This document shows positions 7,994 to 14,952 of a stretch of DNA of 29,206 nt, piece after piece. The notes under the pieces are model-generated. The model was not told the origin of the DNA. It was given only the letters and a program-made list of their open reading frames with translations, and ran no database searches. Source of the stretch: Oscillospiraceae bacterium (lineage in GTDB: Bacteria > Bacillota > Clostridia > Oscillospirales > Acutalibacteraceae); contig CACWJV010000006.1 of the NCBI GenBank assembly GCA_902761265.1, positions 1-29,206 of the forward strand, read 5' to 3'. Every line of letters starts with the position of its first letter. Position 1 is the stretch's first letter. A program made the translations under genes and the position numbers.

Positions 7994-10129
7994 ATGATTA
8001 AGCTATTTACGCTCGAGCAGCTTTCCGCGTTTTCGGCGGATGCGGTCTACAAGATCTGTCTGGCGCTGGACGCCTACGGATTTTCCGAAGAGGATCGCCA
8101 AAGCTTTGAGGGCGAAGACGCGCTTTTGACCGCCGCGTCGTTTGCTGTGGAAGACGGCGACGACGTGATCCTTGCGGTGGAAAACGCCGATTATCTGGCG
8201 CTCAAGGAAAAGCTGCTGCAAAAGCTGATGCTCGAAGGCGTCTCGGCGTCCGCCATCGCGGAACGCATCGCCCAGTCGTACAGCGACGAAGAGCCCGATT
8301 TTGATCTGCGCGCGCACTGTACGGTGCCGCAGGGCAGTGTGACCCATCTGACGAAGGACGGGCTTTTCAGCGGGTTTACGACGGCGGTGCAAAACGGATC
8401 CTTGACGGTGATGCCGCTGGACTTCGACCGGATCGACGACGTGCTGACGAGCTTTGTCGATCTGCTCTTTGCGCCCCACGACGACGCACCCGCACCCGCG
8501 ACTGCCGCGGCGCAGCCGGAGCTGCAGTTGGACGAGGAAGCGGAAAACGAATTGCTTTCGCCAGTCACCCGGATGGTGGAAACACTCTACAGCAGCGAAA
8601 AGCATTTGGCGCTTGCGCTCGGCACAGCCACGCAGAAGATTCTCCAACTGCAGGGCAATGTGGAGCATTTGACCGACACGGTGGACTTTATCGACATCTC
8701 TGCCGGCGACGAGGAGGAGATCGATCTCCAAGAGACCCAGTCTGCCCGCGTGATCCGCGAAGCGAAAACCGCCCGCGAAGACGGCAGCGCCCAGTTCGGC
8801 GCCGCTGTGTCCGAGATCTATGAGACCGATACGCCCGAGGGCACGCAGTACTATGCGTTTGCCGCCGTGGCCGACAGCGAGGGCGCCAAAGCGAAAAAGA
8901 TCAATACCCTCAATCCCGACGACGCCCAAATGCTGTTGAGCCACTGCCTGACCGTTATGTGCGACACGGTTTGCCGCAAGATCGACGGCACGGCCGACAG
9001 CGAAGAAGACAAAAAGAAGGAAAAGAAGGTTTCCAAAGGCGTGATCGTCTTTGCGGTGATTATCCTGCTGGCGGCGGTGCTCACGCCGCTGCTGCTGCTC
9101 AATCATTTGAAACAGCAAAACGCCACGACCGAACCGTCCGCGTCCGACAGTTCGCCCTTTTCCTCCACCGAACCCACCGCGTCAACCACGCTGCCGGCTG
9201 AAAACTATATGCCGGCCGAACCCGGCGCCACGGAGGTGACTGCCGCGCCCACCACGACTGTTGCGCCCTCCACCAGCGGCACGTTCACGTTCTATGTCTT
9301 CGGCTACGGCCACGGCGTGGGACTCAGCCAGCACGGCGCGGAATACCTTTCCTCGCTCGGCTGGAACTATGCGCAGATCCTTGCAAACTACTATTACGGC
9401 ACAACGCTCGTCAAGGGCGACACCTACCCGGCCACGATCAACTACGCCGGTACGGATTATGAAACGGTGGAATACCTTGCCTCGTGCCTTGAAACCGAGA
9501 TGAGTTCCGCGTTCAGCCACGAAGCGCTCAAAGCGCAGGCCGTTGCGCTGTACACGTTTGCCAAATATAACAACTTCCGGCTCAACGCCGACGCCAACGC
9601 CCACGGCAAAACGCCGTCCGACATCTGCCGCCAGGTGGCGCAGGAGGTCAAAAACGAGGGCCTTTACATCGCCTATCAGGGCAAGACGGCGCTCACACCG
9701 TTCCACTCTATCAGCGCCGGCAAAACAACGTCGTACTATAACGTCTGGGGCGGCACCAGTCTGCCGTATCTGAACGGCGGCCGTCCGAGCTACGGCGACT
9801 ACAACGTCAGCGATTTCAAATCGACCTACACGATCTCGAGCGACGAACTGCGTACAATCGTCCAAAACAAGCTTGGCATCACCCTCTCCGGCGATCCGGC
9901 CACGTGGATCACGATCAAGACCCACGACCAGGCGATCAGCAGCGATATCGGCTATGTATCCACGATGGACGTGGGCGGCCGCGAGCTGACCGGCAACGAG
10001 TTCCGCGGCAAGGTGATGGAGGGCAAGATCCGCTCCCACTGCTTTGTGCTCGTTTACACACCCGACGCTGCCGGCACCGACACCCAGCAGCCGGCCACCG
10101 TGCCGTCGTTGACGACCACGATGCCGTAA
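7994..10129 (+). CDS. Membrane-anchored SpoIID/LytB-like protein, motifs in permuted order
   Basis: A 711-aa protein in three parts. Residues 1-349 form a soluble acidic domain I do not recognise, ending in a Lys/Glu-rich stretch. A transmembrane helix lies at about 350-370, followed by a Thr/Ser/Pro/Ala-rich linker to about 425. The outer domain (430-690) has the SpoIID/LytB signatures: GYGHGVGLSQHGA at 437-449, ETEM (E502) followed by ALKAQAV (511-517), and a central SAGKTTSYYNVWGG segment. In ordinary SpoIID, a lytic transglycosylase of septal or forespore peptidoglycan, the E...ALKAQAV part comes first and GHGVGxSQxGA last; here the order is reversed. The Glu matching the catalytic one is kept. 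ATG 7994 follows GGAGGG at 5 nt; an in-frame ATG at 7958 lacks a ribosome binding site. The sortase upstream and aldolase downstream are probably co-transcribed. Confidence 0.8.
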   Translation: MIKLFTLEQLSAFSADAVYKICLALDAYGFSEEDRQSFEGEDALLTAASFAVEDGDDVILAVENADYLALKEKLLQKLMLEGVSASAIAERIAQSYSDEEPDFDLRAHCTVPQGSVTHLTKDGLFSGFTTAVQNGSLTVMPLDFDRIDDVLTSFVDLLFAPHDDAPAPATAAAQPELQLDEEAENELLSPVTRMVETLYSSEKHLALALGTATQKILQLQGNVEHLTDTVDFIDISAGDEEEIDLQETQSARVIREAKTAREDGSAQFGAAVSEIYETDTPEGTQYYAFAAVADSEGAKAKKINTLNPDDAQMLLSHCLTVMCDTVCRKIDGTADSEEDKKKEKKVSKGVIVFAVIILLAAVLTPLLLLNHLKQQNATTEPSASDSSPFSSTEPTASTTLPAENYMPAEPGATEVTAAPTTTVAPSTSGTFTFYVFGYGHGVGLSQHGAEYLSSLGWNYAQILANYYYGTTLVKGDTYPATINYAGTDYETVEYLASCLETEMSSAFSHEALKAQAVALYTFAKYNNFRLNADANAHGKTPSDICRQVAQEVKNEGLYIAYQGKTALTPFHSISAGKTTSYYNVWGGTSLPYLNGGRPSYGDYNVSDFKSTYTISSDELRTIVQNKLGITLSGDPATWITIKTHDQAISSDIGYVSTMDVGGRELTGNEFRGKVMEGKIRSHCFVLVYTPDAAGTDTQQPATVPSLTTTMP

Positions 10130-10177
10130 GAAAGGTAACTATGGGTTTTCCCAAATACAAATAAAGGAGACAAAACT

Positions 10178-11113
10178 ATGCCACTCGTAACAACAACCAA
10201 AATGTTTGAGGACGCGTACAAAGGCGGCTATGCCATCGGCGCGTTTAACGTGAACAACATGGAGATCATCCAGGGGATCACCGAAGCGGCCAAAAAGCTC
10301 AATGCGCCGCTGATTCTGCAGGTGTCCAAGGGTGCCCGCGCCTACGCGAACCACACCTATCTTGTCAAGCTCGTGGAAGCCGCTGAAAAAGAGACGGGTC
10401 TGCCCATCGCGCTGCATCTGGACCACGGCCCGGATTTCGAAACCTGCAAAAGCTGCATCGACGGCGGCTTTACGTCCGTCATGATCGACGGCAGCTCGCT
10501 GCCGTATGAAGAAAACGTTGCGCTGACCAAAAAGGTCGTCGACTACGCCCACGCCCACGGCGTTGTGGTGGAAGGCGAACTCGGCACACTGGCCGGCGTC
10601 GAAGACGACGTCGCTGTTGAAGAAGGCAACGCCAGCTACACCGACCCCAACCAGGTCTACGATTTCGTGACCCGCACAGGCGTGGATTCTCTTGCCATCG
10701 CCATCGGCACGAGCCACGGCGCCTACAAATTTAAGCCCGGCCAGAAGCCGCAGCTTCGCTTCGATATCCTTGAAGAAGTGTCCAAAAAGCTGCCCGGCTT
10801 CCCGATCGTGCTGCACGGCGCTTCGTCTGTGCCGCAGGAGTTTGTCAAGGAAATCAACAGCTACGGCGGCAAAATGCCGGACGCGATCGGCATCCCCGAA
10901 GAAATGCTCGCCAAGGCCGCGACCATGGCCGTGTGCAAGATCAACATCGACTCCGACCTGCGTCTTGCCATGACCGCCGCCATCCGCAAGCACTTTGCGG
11001 AGCATCCGGAGCACTTTGACCCGCGTCAATATCTCAAGCCCGCCCGCGAAGCGATTCAGGGTATGGTGGAACACAAGATCAACGACGTGCTCGGCTGCGC
11101 AGGTAAGGCATAA
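10178..11113 (+). CDS. fba: Class II fructose-bisphosphate aldolase
   Basis: A 311-aa zinc-dependent aldolase that interconverts fructose 1,6-bisphosphate with dihydroxyacetone phosphate and glyceraldehyde 3-phosphate in glycolysis and gluconeogenesis. Family features are the catalytic/metal segment HLDHG (D82, H83), the glycine-rich VEGELGTLAG near 131-140, and the zinc ligands H180 in GTSHG and H213 in VLHGASS. Tagatose-bisphosphate aldolase (GatY/KbaY) is a related alternative, but no tagatose or galactitol genes are nearby. AAAGGAG lies 8 nt before the ATG. It is 48 nt after the SpoIID-like gene with no terminator between, so it may be read from the operon promoter as well as any local one. 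A 12-bp hairpin spans its stop codon. Confidence 0.9.
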   Translation: MPLVTTTKMFEDAYKGGYAIGAFNVNNMEIIQGITEAAKKLNAPLILQVSKGARAYANHTYLVKLVEAAEKETGLPIALHLDHGPDFETCKSCIDGGFTSVMIDGSSLPYEENVALTKKVVDYAHAHGVVVEGELGTLAGVEDDVAVEEGNASYTDPNQVYDFVTRTGVDSLAIAIGTSHGAYKFKPGQKPQLRFDILEEVSKKLPGFPIVLHGASSVPQEFVKEINSYGGKMPDAIGIPEEMLAKAATMAVCKINIDSDLRLAMTAAIRKHFAEHPEHFDPRQYLKPAREAIQGMVEHKINDVLGCAGKA

Positions 11114-11134
11114 AACCGCACAGCGGTTTTATGC
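11108..11134 (+). terminator. Hairpin terminator spanning the fba stop
   Basis: GCATAAAACCGC (11108-11119) and GCGGTTTTATGC (11123-11134) are perfect 12-bp arms with a 3-nt loop, overlapping the TAA at 11111-11113. A smaller hairpin (GCCAA/TTGGC, about 11138-11151) follows. Confidence 0.6.
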
Positions 11135-11169
11135 AGGGCCAAGGGATTGGCCTGTGACCGAAAAATCAA

Positions 11170-11198
11170 CCGCCGCTCAGAAATGGGCGGCGGATTTT
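11170..11198 (+). terminator. Rho-independent terminator of the operon
   Basis: CCGCCGCTC (11170-11178) pairs with GGGCGGCGG (11185-11193), 9 bp with one G-U, followed by ATTTTAT. It is the second strong hairpin after fba and probably closes the transcript. Confidence 0.7.
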
Positions 11199-11221
11199 AT
11201 GTGAAATGTCGCTTTCTTTTG

Positions 11222-11251
11222 CTTCTTTTCTTTCTCGTGAAAGAAAAGAAG
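11222..11251. repeat. 30-bp CTTCTTTTCTTTC/GAAAGAAAAGAAG palindrome
   Basis: Perfect 13-bp arms (11222-11234 and 11239-11251) around TCGT, between the convergent ends of fba and the membrane protein at 11332. Similar pyrimidine/purine palindromes recur in many bacterial genomes next to gene ends, so a dispersed repeat or weak bidirectional terminator is likely. Confidence 0.5.
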
Positions 11252-11331
11252 GCCGGCGCGGCGAGCGCAAGATCAGCGGCACAACCGATTGAAAAACCAA
11301 CAGCGGCAGCCCTGACGGACTGCCACTTCTC

Positions 11332-12081
11332 TTATACCGCAACTTCGAGTTTCTTGTCTTCTTGCCTTCTTGTTTCTTGCTTTCTCTCTCTGCGTTTCAA
11401 AACGATATACAGCACAATTCCGGTAAAGATCGTCACGAAAAACGCGGTTGACATATCCACGATCGTGTCGTCGAGCGGCGCCTGTTCCATTCCGGAAGCG
11501 GAAGACGTGAACAGTTTGTAGAACGGATCCTCCGGCACGATCTCCCAGTTGTATTTCTGGTTGTTGTCGCCAAACAGATAGTCGCCGCAAAACTCCATGA
11601 TCTCCCACGCAATGATGACCATAAACGAAAAGCCCATACTCGCACAGGCACAAATCTGCGGAGTCAGCTTTGTTTTTTTGCCGTTCATCGCAACGAGCAG
11701 ATAATAGCCGAGCATCGTGACCGGCACGCCCGACACGACGTGCAAGATCCAGTCGTAGTGCAAAATACCGTTGGTGCTGTACAGCCCGAAGTAGTTGCCG
11801 ATCGAACCGGTCACCGCCATCAGACTGATAAACGTCTGCAGATGAAAGCTCAGACGGCCGAACATGCTTTTGCGCGGAAAAACAAGGCGCAGCAGCAAAA
11901 CGGCGAAGGTGCCGGTGCCGACCAGCACGGGCAGCAGATAGTCGATCCATTTGTGGTCGCCGCGGAACTGTTTGATGATATAAAGCAGCATAAACACGCG
12001 GGAGGCCCACCAAAACAGATATTCCGGGATCGAAATTTGTGCGCGCATCTCGCGCAGATTGTCTTTGACTTTTTGAACCAT
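11332..12081 (-). CDS. Multi-pass membrane protein, DUF2238-like
   Basis: A 249-aa integral membrane protein with about five or six hydrophobic segments and a basic, charged C-terminal tail. Conserved-looking polar residues sit in the membrane part: HYDWILHVVSG, AWEIMEFCGDYLFG and a later PLDDTIVDMST. The spacing of D..LH...G, WE..EF..D and DT..D resembles the DUF2238/YjdF family, whose function is not known; I am not certain of the assignment. I chose ATG 12081 because AAGGAG lies 8 nt upstream; the ATG at 12087 is too close to that site. The gene stands alone, convergent with the fba operon and divergent from the gene at 12267. On the minus strand a TGGTATGAT extended -10 lies upstream near 12107-12115. 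Confidence 0.7.
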   Translation of the reverse strand: MVQKVKDNLREMRAQISIPEYLFWWASRVFMLLYIIKQFRGDHKWIDYLLPVLVGTGTFAVLLLRLVFPRKSMFGRLSFHLQTFISLMAVTGSIGNYFGLYSTNGILHYDWILHVVSGVPVTMLGYYLLVAMNGKKTKLTPQICACASMGFSFMVIIAWEIMEFCGDYLFGDNNQKYNWEIVPEDPFYKLFTSSASGMEQAPLDDTIVDMSTAFFVTIFTGIVLYIVLKRRERKQETRRQEDKKLEVAV

Positions 12082-12190
12082 TGTCATCTCTCCTTAGCGT
12101 AGCAATGGCTATCATACCACAAAGCGGCAGGAAAAGAAAGACTTTTTTGAAAGTTGTAATGATTTCTTCAAACTTTTTGTGTGTTTGCGG

Positions 12191-12219
12191 GTGACAAAAC
12201 CAAAAAACTGTGCTATAAT
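12191..12219 (+). promoter_or_regulatory. Promoter of the 12267 gene
   Basis: GTGACA (12191-12196), 17-nt spacer, TATAAT (12214-12219) preceded by TGC, an extended -10. The ATG at 12267 follows after a leader of about 40 nt with AAAGGAG. Confidence 0.7.
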
Positions 12220-12266
12220 GCACTATATCATGGAAAAACATACCCCACAAAAAGGAGATTTCTAAT

Positions 12267-13163
12267 ATGGCAATGCAAACAGAGCAGTTCGCGCAGGTGC
12301 TTTCCGCTTTGGAGGGGACCCTTGCGTCCTATGGGTTTCAACCGCTGCCGGGCGAAGCCGGCGCTGCGCTGACGGTCAACGACAACGCAGCCTATGCCCT
12401 TTATGCGGGCGAAAAGGGCGCGCTGAAGCTGCAATATCAAAACGAGCGTGTGGAGCTTTTTGCAGCGGACGACGCCGAAACACTGGAATCGGACGGCAAG
12501 CGTCTGCTGGTGTCGCTGCTGCCCGGCGGCGCCGACGAGCGCGATGTGAAATATGTGGTCAGCGAAATGAGCGAAACGTTGGAAACACGCTTCAGCCAAA
12601 AGGTGGTTGCCAAGAAAAAGCAGGGCCCCAAGGCGCCGCAGACGGTGTCGAAGGCCGCGGTCAAGGCCGGCTCGTTCTATGACCCGAACACGCTCGCGAG
12701 CAAGCTTTGTTTGGTGTTCCCCGAGCTGCGCGACGCTTACAAAGAGAACCTTGCGCAGTATGAGGAGTTTTTGGCGGAGGAATTCTTTGAAAACTACGGT
12801 ACGCCGCGCGTGATCGCCGCGATCAAGGAAAACAAACCCGCCACGATGAAAAAGTTGTTCCAAACGCTCAACGAGATCTATGAAGACGGCACCAACGACA
12901 CCCAAAGTCTGATCGCCGTCACAATCCTCGGCGCGCTTGATAACGACCAGGTGCTGCTGGCGCGCTGCGTGGACTATATGAGCGAAACGATGGCGCCGCC
13001 GGTGATTGAGGTCAACAAATTCCTTGCAACCGGCAAAGGCAAAAAGGCGAAGGAAAAGATGAAGAATCCGCCGGCCTATAAGCCGAAAAAGAAGAAAAAA
13101 CAAGGCTTCCTGTCTCAAATGATGGCAGGCGGTGGCGGCGGTATCACCCCGCCGGCGATCTAA
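12267..13163 (+). CDS. Uncharacterised 298-aa protein, Lys-rich C-terminus
   Basis: I do not recognise this protein. It has no signal peptide or membrane segment, so it is probably cytoplasmic. Residues 1-105 look like a compact alpha/beta domain. A basic hinge (KKKQGPKAPQ, about 115-124) leads into a helical region of about 130-255 with FYDPNTLASKLCLVFPELRDAY near its start. The C-terminus is very basic (several KKK runs after residue 250) and ends in a Met-Met/Gly-rich tail (QMMAGGGGG) just before the stop. The tail resembles the flexible Gly/Met ends of RNA- or chaperone-associated proteins, but that is only a visual likeness. Start and promoter are clear: AAAGGAGA 9 nt before the ATG and an extended -10 promoter. 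A terminator-like hairpin separates it from the chromate-transporter genes. Confidence 0.75.
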   Translation: MAMQTEQFAQVLSALEGTLASYGFQPLPGEAGAALTVNDNAAYALYAGEKGALKLQYQNERVELFAADDAETLESDGKRLLVSLLPGGADERDVKYVVSEMSETLETRFSQKVVAKKKQGPKAPQTVSKAAVKAGSFYDPNTLASKLCLVFPELRDAYKENLAQYEEFLAEEFFENYGTPRVIAAIKENKPATMKKLFQTLNEIYEDGTNDTQSLIAVTILGALDNDQVLLARCVDYMSETMAPPVIEVNKFLATGKGKKAKEKMKNPPAYKPKKKKKQGFLSQMMAGGGGGITPPAI

Positions 13164-13175
13164 GATACAACGACC

Positions 13176-13204
13176 ACGGGAACGGCTTTTTTCGTTCCCG
13201 TTTG
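13176..13204 (+). terminator. Hairpin between the 12267 gene and the transporter pair
   Basis: ACGGGAACG (13176-13184) and CGTTCCCGT (13193-13201) form a 9-bp stem with a T-rich loop, followed by TTTGG. It probably gives partial termination, as I see no separate promoter before the transporter genes. Confidence 0.55.
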
Positions 13205-13221
13205 GTTTGAAAGGGAATGGT

Positions 13222-13767
13222 ATGAAGGAGTTATTGCTTTTGTTTGCGGTTTTCGCAAAAATCGGCGGCTTCACCTTCGGCGGCGGCTACGCCATGCTGC
13301 CGATTTTGCAGCGCGAGGTTGTGGACAAGCGCCAATGGGCGACGCAGGAGGAGCTGATGGATTACTTTGCCATCGGCCAGTGTACCCCGGGGATCATAGC
13401 CGTCAACACGGCGACGTTTATCGGCTACAAACGAAAAGGGGTGCTCGGCGCCATCTTTGCCACGCTCGGCGTCGTTGCGCCGTCGGTTGTTATCATCACG
13501 GTCATTGCGGCGTTTATCCGAAACTTTCAGCATATCGAAGCGGTGCAGTGGGCGTTTGAGGGCATCCGTGCGGCGGTGGTGGCGCTGATTCTGTCTGCCG
13601 TTATCAAGCTCGGAAAAAAGTCGCTCGTCGACGTGGCGACGGTGGTGATCTTTTTGGTTGTGGCGGTGCTGTCGGCGGTGACCGATCTGTCGCCTGCAAT
13701 GTTTGTGGTCGCTGCCGGGCTTTGCGGTCTGCTGTTGAAGGGAGGCAAAAAAGATGCTGCTGCTTGA
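13222..13767 (+). CDS. Chromate transporter family protein, subunit 1
   Basis: A 181-aa hydrophobic protein of the CHR family (half-size type). It begins with the family signature: KIGGFTFGGGYAMLP near residues 14-28, then GQCTPGIIAVNTATFIGY near 57-74. About five or six membrane helices are visible. Half-size CHR proteins act as heterodimeric pairs, and the partner gene overlaps its end by 14 bp. Characterised full-length members export chromate, but the natural substrate of such pairs in anaerobes is not established. I chose ATG 13222 because it gives the normal N-terminus and AAGGGA lies just upstream; the frame is open further back only because of read-through of the intergenic hairpin. 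Confidence 0.88.
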   Translation: MKELLLLFAVFAKIGGFTFGGGYAMLPILQREVVDKRQWATQEELMDYFAIGQCTPGIIAVNTATFIGYKRKGVLGAIFATLGVVAPSVVIITVIAAFIRNFQHIEAVQWAFEGIRAAVVALILSAVIKLGKKSLVDVATVVIFLVVAVLSAVTDLSPAMFVVAAGLCGLLLKGGKKDAAA

Positions 13768-14326
13768 ATTGTTTGCGCGGTTCTTTTTTGTGGGGCTGTT
13801 TTCCGTTGGCGGCGGCCTTGCGACGCTGCCGTTTTTGCAAAAGATGGGCGACGCTACGGGTTGGTTCGGCGCTACGCAGATTTCCGATATGATCGCCGTT
13901 TCGGAATCAACGCCCGGGCCGCTTGGGGTCAATATGGCAACGTATGTCGGCTTTCAGGTCGCGGGTGTTGCCGGATCGGTGGTCGGTGTGCTGGGCCTTA
14001 TCACACCGTCGGTGATTGTGATTTTGCTGGTTGCGCAGTTTCTTAAAAGGTTCCGCGATTCGAAATATGTCGGCTGGGCGTTCTACGGTCTCAGAGCGGC
14101 GTCGCTGGGGCTGATTGCGGCGGCGTGTTTTTCGGTGGCAAAGCTCGTACTGTTTGATCTCGACGCCTTTCGCCAAAGCGGCGGGCTGGTTGCGGCGTTT
14201 CGCTGGGAAAGCATCGCCTTATGCGTGCTGATCTTTATCGGGGTGCAGTGCTTCAAAAAAGTACACCCGATCGTGTTCATCGCCATCGCCGCGGCGGCGG
14301 GGATCGGCTGGCATTTGATTTTTTAG
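13754..14326 (+). CDS. Chromate transporter family protein, subunit 2
   Basis: A 190-aa membrane protein, the second half of the split CHR pair. It shows FSVGGGLATLPFL near residues 16-28 and SESTPGPLGVNMATYVGF near 50-67, parallel to the first subunit. Its start lies 14 bp inside the preceding gene, with GGGAGG about 7 nt upstream of the ATG, so the two are translationally linked. The TAG stop (14324-14326) runs straight into an AGGGCCAAGGGC-type simple repeat, then a terminator at 14423. The alternation of the two short CHR proteins, each with the GGG...P and TPG signatures, supports a heterodimer with opposite topology. Confidence 0.88.
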   Translation: MLLLELFARFFFVGLFSVGGGLATLPFLQKMGDATGWFGATQISDMIAVSESTPGPLGVNMATYVGFQVAGVAGSVVGVLGLITPSVIVILLVAQFLKRFRDSKYVGWAFYGLRAASLGLIAAACFSVAKLVLFDLDAFRQSGGLVAAFRWESIALCVLIFIGVQCFKKVHPIVFIAIAAAAGIGWHLIF

Positions 14327-14356
14327 GGCCAAGGGCAAAGGGCACAGGGTCAAGGG
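14325..14356. repeat. AGGGCCAAGGGC-type simple repeat
   Basis: Four to five degenerate AGGG-containing units beginning within the TAG stop of the preceding gene. The unit resembles the minus-strand reading of 371-411. Confidence 0.5.
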
Positions 14357-14422
14357 ACGCGACCGGCGTTTTGCGCTGCGGTGCGTGTGCCGCCGCGCAG
14401 GAAAACGATGCTATAAAAAATA

Positions 14423-14455
14423 CATCCTGCTCCGAAATGGGGCGGGATGATTTTT
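14423..14455 (+). terminator. Terminator of the transporter pair
   Basis: CATCCTGCTCC (14423-14433) pairs with GGGGCGGGATG (14439-14449), 11 bp with two G-U pairs, followed by ATTTTTG. The CATCCC/GGGATG core recurs in the terminators at 18305 and 21194. It also lies just past the minus-strand XRE gene. Confidence 0.75.
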
Positions 14456-14458
14456 GTT

Positions 14459-14704
14459 TTATATGCGATATTGGATCAAATCCGCAACCGAACAGCCGAG
14501 GCAAAAACAAAACCTTGCCAGAATATCGGCGTCGATTCGTTCCACGTGTCCTTGATACCACTTGTTGACAACCTCAAAGCGCGTGTTTGTCAGCCGTGCA
14601 AGCTGATAGCGTGAGACGCCCTTTTGTTCCATAATCTCTCGAAGGTGTATGTCTACAGAGCCGTAGTTACACAAAACCTGCAGGGCCTTTGGCTCATTTT
14701 TCAT
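14459..14704 (-). CDS. Small XRE-family helix-turn-helix regulator
   Basis: An 81-aa protein that is essentially one Cro/C1-type DNA-binding domain. The HTH reads VSRYQLARLTNTRFEVVNKWY (about residues 31-51), followed by the usual helix pair and a terminal GCSVADLIQY signature. ATG 14704 is chosen with GGTGGGG about 5 nt upstream; an in-frame ATG at 14725 is possible. It is divergent from the large leucine-rich-repeat gene and its predicted promoter overlaps that gene's, so it is likely to control itself and that neighbour. It is of a short, metal- and ligand-free kind; no effector domain is present. Its stop is adjacent to the transporter terminator. Confidence 0.8.
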   Translation of the reverse strand: MKNEPKALQVLCNYGSVDIHLREIMEQKGVSRYQLARLTNTRFEVVNKWYQGHVERIDADILARFCFCLGCSVADLIQYRI

Positions 14705-14739
14705 AGAATCCCCACCCGTCTGCATTGTTTCTTACCTCT

Positions 14740-14768
14740 ATTGTATTTTCTACGCTACTACTTGACAA
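14740..14768 (-). promoter_or_regulatory. Promoter of the XRE gene at 14704
   Basis: On the minus strand TTGTCA (14768-14763), 17-nt spacer, TACAAT (14745-14740). Its -35 overlaps the -35 of the plus-strand promoter within the palindrome ACTTGACAAGT (14760-14770). Confidence 0.6.
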
Positions 14769-14790
14769 GTTACATGTATTTTGTTACTAT
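14762..14790 (+). promoter_or_regulatory. Upstream promoter toward the leucine-rich-repeat gene
   Basis: TTGACA (14762-14767), 17-nt spacer, TACTAT (14785-14790). It would give a leader of about 155 nt before the ATG at 14953. Confidence 0.5.
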
Positions 14791-14903
14791 ATAGATAGTA
14801 AAATTTGCAACTATTAAACCGCTTATTCCGTATATCGACCGCAGATTCCAAATCTCTTGCAATCGATGTTTGAATGTGATATAAAGAGTTGCACGCAGTA
14901 AAT

Positions 14904-14932
14904 TTGACAGGGTATACCTGTTGAAATATTTT
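14904..14932 (+). promoter_or_regulatory. Second possible promoter of the leucine-rich-repeat gene
   Basis: TTGACA (14904-14909), 17-nt spacer, TATTTT (14927-14932), with the 8-bp palindrome GGTATACC (14911-14918) in the spacer. The start site would fall only about 14 nt before the ATG, barely leaving the GGAGG at 14941-14945, so this is less sure. Confidence 0.35.
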
Positions 14933-14952
14933 TTTATTTTGGAGGTAAAACG

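Noticed and set aside
14791..14952. A riboswitch in the 155-nt leader of the leucine-rich-repeat gene
   Set aside because: I found no stable helix set or terminator/antiterminator pair resembling a known class; it may be an unstructured leader.
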